From assembly GCA_963782445.1 (NCBI GenBank), contig CAWAJM010000002.1, positions 310,001-374,000 on the forward strand: a stretch of DNA of 64,000 nt, read 5' to 3'. Numbering within the stretch: the first letter of the stretch is position 1; the number at the start of each line of letters is the position of its first letter. The DNA is from ZC4RG20 sp963782445 (GTDB lineage Bacteria > Pseudomonadota > Gammaproteobacteria > Steroidobacterales > Rariloculaceae). Position numbers and translations under genes: made by a program. Under the pieces are notes generated by a model, which saw only the letters and a program-made list of their open reading frames with translations, made no database searches and was not told where the DNA came from. Shown in pieces: positions 44,073 through 51,785 of the stretch.

Positions 44073-44798
44073 ATGGCAAAAGTCAGCATAGATAAAAAGA
44101 TCGTCGGCTACGCGGTCGTGCGGCCCGAAACGGACACGGCGGAGAAAAAGCCCGCGCAGCCCGCTGCGGCCGCCGAGGTCGCGAGCGGGAGCGCGGGCCA
44201 GAAGGTCATTCGGATGCACGAGAAGCTCGAGCGCCCGGAGATGCTCGTCGGCTCGACCTACAAGGTCAAAACGCCCGTGTCGGACCACGCGATGTACGTG
44301 ACGATCAACGACATCGTGCTCAACGAGGGCACCGAGCACGAGCAGCGGCGGCCCTTCGAGATTTTCATCAACTCGAAGAACCTCGATCACTACCAGTGGA
44401 TCGTGGCGCTGACGAGGATCATGTCGGCCGTGTTCCGCAAGGGCGGCGACGTGACGTTCATCGTCGACGAGCTCAAGGCCGTCTTCGACCCGCGCGGCGG
44501 CTACTGGCAGCCGGGCGGCAAGTTCATGCCCTCGATCATCGCCGAGCTCGGGCATATCGTCGAGAAGCACCTGATCGGCATCGGCCTGTTGAAGCCGACG
44601 GGGCCGAGCGACGACCAGCGCAAATTTCTCGATGCCAAGCGCGCGGAGTTCGAGGCGCGCGGTACGCAAAAGGACGCCTTTGCAGAGAACGCGTTCCCCG
44701 AGGGCGCGCAGCTGTGCAACAAGTGCAACACGGCCGCGGCCGTGTTGCTCGACGGCTGTATGACTTGCTTGAACTGCGGTTACTCGAAGTGCGGCTGA
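44073..44798 (+). CDS. nrdJb: Class II ribonucleotide reductase small partner NrdJb (TSCPD domain)
   Basis: 241 residues. The central part (about 65-170) is a TSCPD domain: HAMYVTINDIVLNEGTEHEQ, RPFEIFINSKNLDHYQWIVA, RGGYWQPGGKFMPSIIAELG. The C-terminal tail has seven cysteines in CNKC...CMTCLNCGYSKC, combining a zinc-ribbon-like set with the redox-active pair that re-reduces the active site of NrdJa. It follows nrdJa by 81 bases on the same strand. In Pseudomonas the catalytic polypeptide is split in just this way, and both parts are required. A strong intrinsic terminator follows at 44915-44955. Confidence 0.9.
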   Translation: MAKVSIDKKIVGYAVVRPETDTAEKKPAQPAAAAEVASGSAGQKVIRMHEKLERPEMLVGSTYKVKTPVSDHAMYVTINDIVLNEGTEHEQRRPFEIFINSKNLDHYQWIVALTRIMSAVFRKGGDVTFIVDELKAVFDPRGGYWQPGGKFMPSIIAELGHIVEKHLIGIGLLKPTGPSDDQRKFLDAKRAEFEARGTQKDAFAENAFPEGAQLCNKCNTAAAVLLDGCMTCLNCGYSKCG

Positions 44799-44810
44799 CT
44801 GTCTTCACCG

Positions 44811-44889
44811 AAAAGGGGTCAGAGCCCTTTTTCCGCGGCACCCCCGGGCGCCTTGCCGAGGCTCGTGAAAAAGGGCTCTGACCCCTTTC
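44811..44889. repeat. Inverted pair of short palindromes, copies 5 and 6
   Basis: Copy 5 (44811-44831) reads GGGGTCAGAGCCC with A-run and T-run; copy 6 (44869-44889) is its reverse complement with one change at the last base. Spacer 37 bases. Lies 12 bases after the nrdJb stop codon, upstream of the strong terminator. Confidence 0.85.
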
Positions 44890-44914
44890 TTTGTTGAACC
44901 GGGAATCCGCCGTT

Positions 44915-44955
44915 GGTCCGCCCCCAGCTCACCGTCCGGGGGCGGACCTTTTTTT
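44915..44955 (+). terminator. Strong intrinsic terminator after nrdJb
   Basis: Perfect 11-bp stem GGTCCGCCCCC (44915-44925) and GGGGGCGGACC (44938-44948) with a 12-base loop, immediately followed by seven T (44949-44955). It ends the nrdJab transcript about 120 bases after the stop codon. Confidence 0.92.
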
Positions 44956-44999
44956 CGCCTATCCGCTAGAATGGCTTCCCCGCAATCGAGAGCGACCTC

Positions 45000-46418
45000 G
45001 TGACGGTTCAGGTCCCGGATTTCTCAAGCCTGCGCGTGCTCGTCGCCGGCGACGCGATGCTCGACGAGTACTGGTTCGGGGATACGGCGCGGATCTCGCC
45101 GGAGGCGCCCGTCCCCGTCGTCCGGACGCGCTCGAGCGAGCAGCGCCCCGGCGGCGCCGCCAACGTGGCCCTGAACCTGGCGGCGCTCGGTGCGCGGACG
45201 ACGCTCGCGGCCGTCGTCGGTGCCGACGAGCGCGGCCGCCAACTCGGCGCGCTGCTCGAGGACAGGGGCGTGCAATGCCGCTTCGTCGAATCGACGACGG
45301 CGCCGACCGTGCACAAGCTGCGCGTGCTCGCCCGCAATCAGCAGCTCATCCGTCTCGATTCGGAGCACTCGTTGGCCGCCGCCGCCGCCGATTTCGGCCG
45401 GCTTTTCGAGCGCGTCGCGGCCGAGGCCGACGTCATCGTGCTATCGGACTACGCCAAAGGGACGCTGGACCGCGTCGAGGGTCTCATCGCCCTCGCGCGC
45501 GGCGTGCCCGTGCTCGTCGATCCCAAGAGCGCGGACTTCACGCGTTATCGCGGCGCGACGCTGTTGAAGCCGAACCAGAGCGAGTTCGCCGCGGTCGCCG
45601 GCGCGTGGTCCGACGAGCGCGATTTCCTCGAGCGGGGCGAGGCGCTGCGGGCGCGCTTGGACCTCGAGGCGCTGCTCGTGAGCCGCGGGGAGCGCGGCCT
45701 GACGTTGATTCCGCGCGGTGAGCCGCCCGTCGTGCTCGCGGCGGAGGCACGGGAAGTGTTCGACGTCACGGGCGCGGGGGATACGGTCATGGCCGTCATG
45801 GCCGCCGCCCTCGGCGCCGGGATCGGCCTCGAGGCGGCGGCCGAGCTCGCGAACCTGGCGGCCGGCCTCGTCGTCGGCAAGATCGGCGTCGCTACTGTGA
45901 GCCGAGCCGAGCTGCAGCACGCGCTGCACCGGCGCGGCAGCGGCGGACGCGGGCTCGTGACGGGCGCCGAGGCCGTCGTGCTCGTCGCGGAGGCCAAGCA
46001 GCGCGGCGAGCGCATCGTCATGACGAACGGCTGCTTCGACATCCTGCATGCCGGCCACGTGAGCTATCTGGAAGAGGCGAAGTCCTACGGCGACCGGCTC
46101 GTCGTCGCGGTCAACGACGATGCGTCCGTCGCGCGGCTCAAGGGCCCGAGCCGGCCGCTGACGCCGCTCGAGGACCGCATGGCCGTGCTGGCCGGCCTCG
46201 CCGCCGTGGACTGGGTCGTGCCGTTCGCCGAGGACACGCCGGCCGCCCTCATCGAGCGGCTGGCGCCGGACGTCCTCGTCAAGGGCGGGGACTACACCGT
46301 CGAGCAGATCGCGGGCGCCGAAGCGGTGCTGGGCGGCGGCGGCGAGGTGCGCATCGTGAGCCTCAAAGAGGGCCGCTCCACGAGCCGGCTTATCGACCGG
46401 ATCCGGGAGCGGAGTTGA
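45000..46418 (+). CDS. hldE: Bifunctional heptose kinase/adenylyltransferase (HldE)
   Basis: Makes ADP-heptose for the LPS inner core: kinase on D-glycero-D-manno-heptose 7-phosphate and adenylyltransferase on the 1-phosphate. 472 residues from the GTG at 45000. PfkB-type kinase domain (about 1-320): VLVAGDAMLDEYWFG, QRPGGAANVALNLAALG, DVTGAGDTVMAVMAA. Nucleotidyltransferase domain (about 340-472): MTNGCFDILHAGHVSYLEEAK (HxGH) and EGRSTSRLIDRI. Fusion of the two domains is the Gram-negative norm. The 3' end overlaps the convergent tolC-like gene by 29 bases. Confidence 0.96.
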   Translation: MTVQVPDFSSLRVLVAGDAMLDEYWFGDTARISPEAPVPVVRTRSSEQRPGGAANVALNLAALGARTTLAAVVGADERGRQLGALLEDRGVQCRFVESTTAPTVHKLRVLARNQQLIRLDSEHSLAAAAADFGRLFERVAAEADVIVLSDYAKGTLDRVEGLIALARGVPVLVDPKSADFTRYRGATLLKPNQSEFAAVAGAWSDERDFLERGEALRARLDLEALLVSRGERGLTLIPRGEPPVVLAAEAREVFDVTGAGDTVMAVMAAALGAGIGLEAAAELANLAAGLVVGKIGVATVSRAELQHALHRRGSGGRGLVTGAEAVVLVAEAKQRGERIVMTNGCFDILHAGHVSYLEEAKSYGDRLVVAVNDDASVARLKGPSRPLTPLEDRMAVLAGLAAVDWVVPFAEDTPAALIERLAPDVLVKGGDYTVEQIAGAEAVLGGGGEVRIVSLKEGRSTSRLIDRIRERS

Positions 46419-48006
46419 CGCCTCCGGCGGGCGCCCCCGCCTGCCCGCCGCCGGCGGCCGGCGTCGCCGACTGCGATGCGCCGCCTAGCCAGCCGTTGAT
46501 CTGCTGCATGTCGTCGATGCTGAGGCTGCCCGCGGCCTGCTTGAGCAGCAGGATGTTGACGAGGTACTTGTAGCGGCTTTGCGCGTAGGCCGTCTGGGCC
46601 TGCCTCAGGTTTTCCTGGGCGATGATGACGTTGACCGAGGTCTGGGTGCCCACCTGGTAGCCGGCCTCGGTCGCCCTCAGGGCCGTTTGCGCCGACTCCT
46701 GCGCCTGGCGCAGGGCTTTGACGCTCGAAATCGACGAAATGACGCCGAGATAGGCGTCGCGCGTCTCACGCTCGGTCTGGCGCGCGACGCGCTCCGATTC
46801 CTCGATCGAGGCGCGATGCTGATACACGCGTTGCTGAACGGTCGAGGAGATCTGGCCGCCCTGCCAGAGCGGCACCGTGAGGTTCAGCTGCCACTGATAG
46901 CCGTACGAGCCCTGTAAGGAGTGGGTCGAGAACCCGTTCGTTCCGTTCAGCGTGCGATTGGCGCTGCCGGTCTGATTCGAATATCCGGTCGAGAGGCTCA
47001 ACGTCGGCAACCGCGCAGCGCGCGCGATCGTGATGTCGTCCTGAGCGATGTCCGCGGCGATGCGGGCTGCGATGAGCTGCGGGTTCTCCTTGAGCGCAGA
47101 CGCGACCCAGGCTTCTGGCTTCGCAGGGTTCGGCGTCGCGAGCGGCAGCTGGCCGGCCGGCCCCGCGAGATTGGAGACGTTCTCGCCGATGATCTCGCGC
47201 AGCTGCTCCTGCGAGAGCGCGAGCGCCTGCTGTGCCGAGATGACATCCGCGACGGCCTTGTCGTAGCTGGCCTGCGTCTGCTGCACGTCCGTGATTGCGA
47301 TGAGGCCGACCTCGTAGCGGCGTTGCGCCTGCTCGAGCTGCTGGGAGAGCGCCTCCCGTGCCGCGATCTGCGCCGCCAGCGTGTCCTGGGCGCCGAGCAC
47401 GTTGAAGTAGGCTTGCGCAACGCGGACCATGAGGTCCTGCTTGGCGGCTTCGTACTTCGTTTCGGCTTCGGCCACCTGCTTGTCGGCCTGCTTGAGACCG
47501 ACGTACCGGCTCCAGTCGAAGATGGTCTCCGAGAGGCTCAGCGAGTACGAGGTCTGGTTCTGCGAGACATCCGTGCTCGTGAAGCCCGGCTGGGGCTCGC
47601 CCGTGATGAAGTTCGTAGGCGGATTCGGGTTCGTGCTGCTCGACCCCGTGGTCGATGCACTGACCTGGAGGCTCGGCAGCAGACGCGCGCGCGCGAGGGG
47701 CCGCACCTGGGAATTCGCGAGGTAAGTCGCCTCGGCCTCCCGAATCGTCGGGTCGTTCTGCACGGCGCGCTGGTAGATGTCGAGCAGGTCAACCTGGTCG
47801 ATGGGCCGGTTCTGGCCCGTTTGGGCGCCCGGAACGGGCGTCGCGCCCGACGCCGCAGCGGACGCGCCGCCGCCGGCTGCGCCGCGCTGCGCGGAGGCGC
47901 TCGGAAGGGTCCGGCTCGCGGCCTGTCCCCCGTTCTCCTGAGCCGCCAACGGTCCCGCCGCGAGCAGCAACCCGACAATCAGCACGGATGATTTGTTCAG
48001 CATCAT
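46390..48006 (-). CDS. TolC-family outer-membrane efflux protein
   Basis: 538 residues with a signal peptide (VLIVGLLLAAGPLAAQ), a Gly/Ala/Ser-rich linker (about 25-65) and two OEP repeats (about 70-280 and 290-490). Typical marks are VDLLDIYQRAVQNDPTIREA, LFDW-like ETIFDWSRYVGLKQAD, EVGLIAITDVQQTQASYDKA, VPLWQGGQISSTV and YQVGTQTSVNVIIAQENLRQ. It forms the trimeric outer-membrane exit duct of tripartite efflux or type I secretion. The C-terminus is another Gly/Ala/Pro stretch. It lies last in a pcm-rhodanese-tolC unit, an arrangement familiar in Xanthomonadales and relatives. No pump or adaptor gene is adjacent. Confidence 0.94.
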   Translation of the reverse strand: MMLNKSSVLIVGLLLAAGPLAAQENGGQAASRTLPSASAQRGAAGGGASAAASGATPVPGAQTGQNRPIDQVDLLDIYQRAVQNDPTIREAEATYLANSQVRPLARARLLPSLQVSASTTGSSSTNPNPPTNFITGEPQPGFTSTDVSQNQTSYSLSLSETIFDWSRYVGLKQADKQVAEAETKYEAAKQDLMVRVAQAYFNVLGAQDTLAAQIAAREALSQQLEQAQRRYEVGLIAITDVQQTQASYDKAVADVISAQQALALSQEQLREIIGENVSNLAGPAGQLPLATPNPAKPEAWVASALKENPQLIAARIAADIAQDDITIARAARLPTLSLSTGYSNQTGSANRTLNGTNGFSTHSLQGSYGYQWQLNLTVPLWQGGQISSTVQQRVYQHRASIEESERVARQTERETRDAYLGVISSISSVKALRQAQESAQTALRATEAGYQVGTQTSVNVIIAQENLRQAQTAYAQSRYKYLVNILLLKQAAGSLSIDDMQQINGWLGGASQSATPAAGGGQAGAPAGGVNSAPGSGR

Positions 48007-48054
48007 GATTCGAATCCTGTTCTTTATGGCGGGGCCTTCGCCGGACCCCCGTCG

Positions 48055-48390
48055 TCAATAACGCGGGACGCTCGGGTCGATTTCGACGGACCAGGCGTCG
48101 ATGCCGCCTTGCAGATTGAAGACCCGCTCGAAGCCGTTCGCGATCAAGTACTGTGCAACGCGGGCGCTTCTGACTCCTCCGTGACACATGACGACGATCG
48201 CCCCGTCCTTGGGCAACTCGCCGAGCCGGGCCGGCACTTCGCGCATCGGCATGTGCCGCGCCTCCGGCAGCCTCGCGAGCGTGAGTTCCTCCGCCTCACG
48301 CACGTCGAGCAGCAGGACTTCCCGGCCGCCCGCCCGCTCCGGCCAACGCCGGACGTAGTCCGTGGGCGTCAATTCCGGGACGTTGGCCAT
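48055..48390 (-). CDS. Single-domain rhodanese (sulfurtransferase-like) protein
   Basis: 111 residues: LLLDVREAEELTLARLPEAR, HMPMREVPARLGELP, and the active-site loop VVMCHGGVRSARVAQYL with the catalytic Cys, then FNLQGGIDAWS. GlpE/PspE-size, cytoplasmic. The donor and acceptor of sulfur are unknown. Sits between the Pcm-like gene (11 bases upstream) and the tolC gene (48 bases downstream) on the same strand. Confidence 0.93.
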   Translation of the reverse strand: MANVPELTPTDYVRRWPERAGGREVLLLDVREAEELTLARLPEARHMPMREVPARLGELPKDGAIVVMCHGGVRSARVAQYLIANGFERVFNLQGGIDAWSVEIDPSVPRY

Positions 48391-48401
48391 ACGCCTGCCT
48401 G

Positions 48402-49052
48402 TTACAGGACGAACGGCTCGGGCTTATCGGCGTTGACCAGCGGGGCCAGCACCGTTTCGAAAAGACTCTCCTCGGTCCACTTCCCGTTAGTGTGCATCGT
48501 AATGAGGCGCGCCTCCATGACGGGGGCGCGGCCGACTACGATGAACAGCCGCCCGCCGGGGCGCAGCATGCGGATGAAGTGCTCGTCCAGGCTCGGCACG
48601 GAGCCCGTGACGGCGACGGCGTCGTACTCGGCCGTGTTCGGCAGACGCAGGCCGTCGGCCGTCGAGAGCTCGACGTTGGCGATACCCTGCTCGCCGAGCT
48701 TGTGCTCCGCCGCGGCCGTGAACTCCGAATAAATGTCCACGCTGGAGACGTTCCGCGCAAGCTTGGCCAGGCACGCCGTCAGGTAGGCGCTGCCGGTGCC
48801 GATCTCGAGCACGCGATCGGCCGGATCGAGGCTCAGGGCCTGCAGCAGGCGGCCCTCGACCTTCGGCGCCATCATCGCCTGGCCGTGGGCGAGCGGGACT
48901 TCGATGTCCGCGAACGCGAGCTCGGCGTACTCCGGGGGCGCGAAGCGCTCGCGCGGCGTTGCGCGCAAGGCATCGAGCACGCGCGCGTCGAAGACGTCCC
49001 ACGCACGAATCTGTTGGCCGAGCATCTGGGTTCTTGCGATTTCTACGTCCAT
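48402..49052 (-). CDS. Protein-L-isoaspartate O-methyltransferase family protein
   Basis: 216 residues. SAM-binding core VLEIGTGSAYLTACLAKLA, the PCMT entry region ARTQMLGQQIRAWDVFDARV...PPEYAELAFADIEVPLAHGQAMMAPKVEGRLLQ, and DAVAVTGSVPSLDEHFIRML, then LRPGGRLFIVVG. Classical Pcm has LGTGSGYQ and a Ser in the substrate pocket; here the pocket is somewhat altered, so methylation of isoaspartyl proteins is inferred and could be a different O-methylation. First gene of the pcm-rhodanese-tolC unit. Confidence 0.88.
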   Translation of the reverse strand: MDVEIARTQMLGQQIRAWDVFDARVLDALRATPRERFAPPEYAELAFADIEVPLAHGQAMMAPKVEGRLLQALSLDPADRVLEIGTGSAYLTACLAKLARNVSSVDIYSEFTAAAEHKLGEQGIANVELSTADGLRLPNTAEYDAVAVTGSVPSLDEHFIRMLRPGGRLFIVVGRAPVMEARLITMHTNGKWTEESLFETVLAPLVNADKPEPFVL

Positions 49053-49404
49053 CGTGAGGTCCGGGCGGCGGCCGCCCCTAGCGAAAAACAGCCAGCTAGG
49101 GTACGGAGTTTAGCCAAGGCAGACAAGGTGGAGTCTCAAGAATTATGGTCAAATCAGTGAGATCCGCTCCGAGCGATGCGGTATCTTACTTTGCGCTAAC
49201 AAGGACATCGGCTTTACGGTCCGGCGCAGCGCGAAATGGTCCGGACGCAAGCTCTGGACAATAACAACGAGCCGGGCCGTACTCGGCAAAAGAACAAGAA
49301 GGGGCTTGCACCGCTATGGCCTCCTGGACAAATCTTTCGGCGCTCGCGCGCAAGCCGTCTCCGGGCGCTGCCCGCGCGTTCCGAGCGACGAACGGAGAAG
49401 GGCG
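49053..49404. other. Divergent intergenic region
   Basis: About 350 bases between the divergent Pcm-like and GGDEF/EAL genes. The GGDEF frame stays open back to a TTG at 49306, but the extra residues are Arg-rich and unlikely to be translated. The stretch 49130-49210 is less GC-rich than the surroundings and probably holds the promoters, though no good -35/-10 pair is evident. Confidence 0.4.
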
Positions 49405-51705
49405 TTGAATGCCTTGACGGCAGACTATGGCTATTTGCTCGCCGCCGTCGCCGGCCTCGTCGTGTTGGCGATGCCGCTGTTGTGGTGGTTCGCCCGGCGC
49501 CCCGTGCGCAGCGAGATTGCGCGGCTCAGGGAAGATCTGCACGCGCTGCTCGCGGGCCGCGTCGAGAAGGATCGGCTCCTGCTCAACGGCCGCATGGGCG
49601 CCTTCGTCGATATCGCTTCGAGCGTCAACCGTCTCATGGACCGGGCCGGCGAGGCGCCGGCGGGCGAGCCGGGTGCGGGCGAGCTGTTCGGCGCTCTGGC
49701 GGACACCTTGCCCGAGGTCGGCCTCGTTCACACGAACATCATCTTGTTCGCGAACCGGGCCGCGGGCGAGCTGTTCGGCGTCACGCCCGCGACGCTCGAG
49801 GGCAAGCCCGTGACCGATCTCGTTCGTCCGGCCTACCGCGCCATGCTGCGCAAGCATTTGAGCCAGTCCCTGGAAGGTGCGGCGCCGGGCGCGCCGCTCG
49901 AGGTCCAGCTCATCAGCGGCGAGGGCGGCCAGTGGGTCGAGCTGTACAGTACACGCATCGAATGGGACGCCCAGCCGGCGCTGCTGACCGTGGCGCGGGA
50001 CATCAGTCACCGCAAGAGCATGGAGGCCTCGCTCGGACGCGGGAAGCTGCAGGCGCGGATCACGCTCGAGTCGATCGGTGAAGGCGTGATCACGACCGAC
50101 ACGTCGGGCACCATCGACTACCTCAACGAAGCCGCCGAGCAGCTCATCGGCACGACGCGCAGCCTCGGCGTCGGCAAGCGCCTCGGCGACCTCATCGCGC
50201 TCGTCGACGAGGCCGACAGGCAATCGCTCGGGGACCCGGTCGTCCAGTGCCTCAACGAGCGCCGACGCGTGAACCTCGGGCGCCGCGCGCTGCTCGTCAG
50301 CAAGCAGGCCGAGCGCGAGTTCTCGACCGAGCTCACGGCTTCGCCGATCCGGGGACCGGACGCGCAGGTTGCCGGCTGCGTCGTGATCTTCCACGACGTC
50401 AGCGAGATGCGCGGCCTGGCTCGGGAAATGTCGTATCAGGCTGCGCACGACGCGTTGACGGGGCTCGTGAACCGGACCGAATTCGAGCGCCGCCTCGAGG
50501 CGAGCCTGAAATCGGCCCGCGGCGAGAGCGTGGGACATGTCGTCGCCTACCTCGATCTCGACCGGTTCAAGCTCGTCAACGACAGCTGCGGCCACATTGC
50601 GGGGGACAACCTGCTGCGCGAAATCGCGGCGCTGCTCAAGAAGCAGGTCCGCGACTCGGATACGGTCGCCCGCGTCGGCGGCGACGAGTTCTCGATGCTG
50701 CTGGCCGGCTGTCCCCTCGATAAAGCCAGGCAGATTGCGGACGAGGTGTGCCGTGCCGTCGCCGAGTATCAGTTCAGGTGGCAGGATCGCGTGTTCGACA
50801 TCGGCGTCAGCATCGGTCTCGTCGAGGTCGGGCACGAGAGCATGTCGGCCGAGGCGGTGCTGAGCGCCGCGGACTCAGCCTGCTATGTGGCGAAGCAGCA
50901 GGGCCGGGGGCGCGTCCACGTCTACTCCGCCCGCGACGAAATCCTGGCCCGCCAGCGCGGCGAGATTCAATGGCTGCAGCGGCTCCAGCGCGCCCTCAAG
51001 GAGAACCAGTTCGAGCTGTACGTGCAGCCCATCATCGCCGTCGGCGGCCGCGTCTCGCGCGGACCGGCGGCCGAGGTTCTCGTGCGCATGCGCGATGAGG
51101 CGGGCAAGAGCGTGCTGCCCTCGCAGTTCATCGGCGCCGCGGAGCGGTACCAGCTCATGTCCCATGTGGACCGCTGGGTCGTGCAGGCTGCGCTGACGGC
51201 GATCGCTAGCGGGGGCCTGCGCCTCGCCGAGCAGCGCACGTGCAGCATCAACCTCTCCCCGCAGACGCTCAGCGACGACGAGTTTCTCGAGTTCGTCGTC
51301 GAGGTGTTGGATCATACGGGCGTCGACCCGAGCAAGCTTTGCTTCGAGGTGCGCGAATCGGCCGTCGTCGGCAACCTCGAGCACGCTCAGCGCTTCATCG
51401 CCGTGCTGCACGGCATCGGCTGCCGCTTCGCGCTCGACAATTTCGGCAGCGGCATCGGGTCCTTCGCCAATCTCAAGCGGCTGTCCCTCGACTACCTAAA
51501 GATCGACGGCCTCTACACCCGCAACCTGGCCGAGGACGGCGTAAACCGAGAGATGGTCTCCGCTATGGTGAAGCTCGCGCGCACGCTCGACTTCGGGGTC
51601 GTGGCGGAGCAGGTGGAGGATCAGAGCTCGTTCGAGGCGGCCCGGAACCTCGGCGTCGATTTCGTGCAGGGGTTCGTCATCGAGCGACCGCGGCCGTTGC
51701 ATTAA
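49405..51705 (+). CDS. Membrane-anchored PAS-GGDEF-EAL protein (c-di-GMP turnover), EAL degenerate
   Basis: 766 residues from TTG 49405 with GGAGAAGG just upstream. One N-terminal membrane helix (YLLAAVAGLVVLAMPLLWWFA, about 9-29), a coiled linker, two PAS-like domains (about 90-200 and 215-330), a GGDEF domain with intact GGDEF at 425-429 and AYLDLDRFKLVND, then an EAL domain (about 525-766). The GGDEF half should be a competent diguanylate cyclase. In EAL the signature is EVL (557-559), the ELTES motif is EVRES and the metal-binding DDFGTG is DNFGSG (Asn679), while the Lys in DYLKIDG and the Glu in VVAEQVED remain. Phosphodiesterase activity is therefore doubtful. Confidence 0.92.
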   Translation: MNALTADYGYLLAAVAGLVVLAMPLLWWFARRPVRSEIARLREDLHALLAGRVEKDRLLLNGRMGAFVDIASSVNRLMDRAGEAPAGEPGAGELFGALADTLPEVGLVHTNIILFANRAAGELFGVTPATLEGKPVTDLVRPAYRAMLRKHLSQSLEGAAPGAPLEVQLISGEGGQWVELYSTRIEWDAQPALLTVARDISHRKSMEASLGRGKLQARITLESIGEGVITTDTSGTIDYLNEAAEQLIGTTRSLGVGKRLGDLIALVDEADRQSLGDPVVQCLNERRRVNLGRRALLVSKQAEREFSTELTASPIRGPDAQVAGCVVIFHDVSEMRGLAREMSYQAAHDALTGLVNRTEFERRLEASLKSARGESVGHVVAYLDLDRFKLVNDSCGHIAGDNLLREIAALLKKQVRDSDTVARVGGDEFSMLLAGCPLDKARQIADEVCRAVAEYQFRWQDRVFDIGVSIGLVEVGHESMSAEAVLSAADSACYVAKQQGRGRVHVYSARDEILARQRGEIQWLQRLQRALKENQFELYVQPIIAVGGRVSRGPAAEVLVRMRDEAGKSVLPSQFIGAAERYQLMSHVDRWVVQAALTAIASGGLRLAEQRTCSINLSPQTLSDDEFLEFVVEVLDHTGVDPSKLCFEVRESAVVGNLEHAQRFIAVLHGIGCRFALDNFGSGIGSFANLKRLSLDYLKIDGLYTRNLAEDGVNREMVSAMVKLARTLDFGVVAEQVEDQSSFEAARNLGVDFVQGFVIERPRPLH

Positions 51706-51740
51706 CAGCCTGTTTAGTCCGCGGGCCAGGGTGGGGAGAA

Positions 51741-51779
51741 CAGGGCTCCGATTCGCCTCTGCGGTGAATCGGAGCCCTG
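51741..51779. terminator. Long perfect hairpin between convergent GGDEF/EAL and hppA genes
   Basis: CAGGGCTCCGATTC (51741-51754) pairs perfectly with GAATCGGAGCCCTG (51766-51779); the stem extends by three more pairs (one G-T) to 17 bp with a 5-base loop. It lies 36 bases after one stop codon and 7 bases from the other. No T-run follows on either strand, so it may act as an mRNA 3'-end barrier or a Rho-assisted terminator. Confidence 0.5.
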
Positions 51780-51785
51780 GCGCCC

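Noticed and set aside
40353..44669. A 1438-codon open frame on the minus strand opposite nrdJa/nrdJb.
   Set aside because: The + strand encodes clear NrdJa and NrdJb with all motifs. The antisense frame is an artefact of high GC content; its translation is Arg/Ala/Glu-rich and lacks domains.
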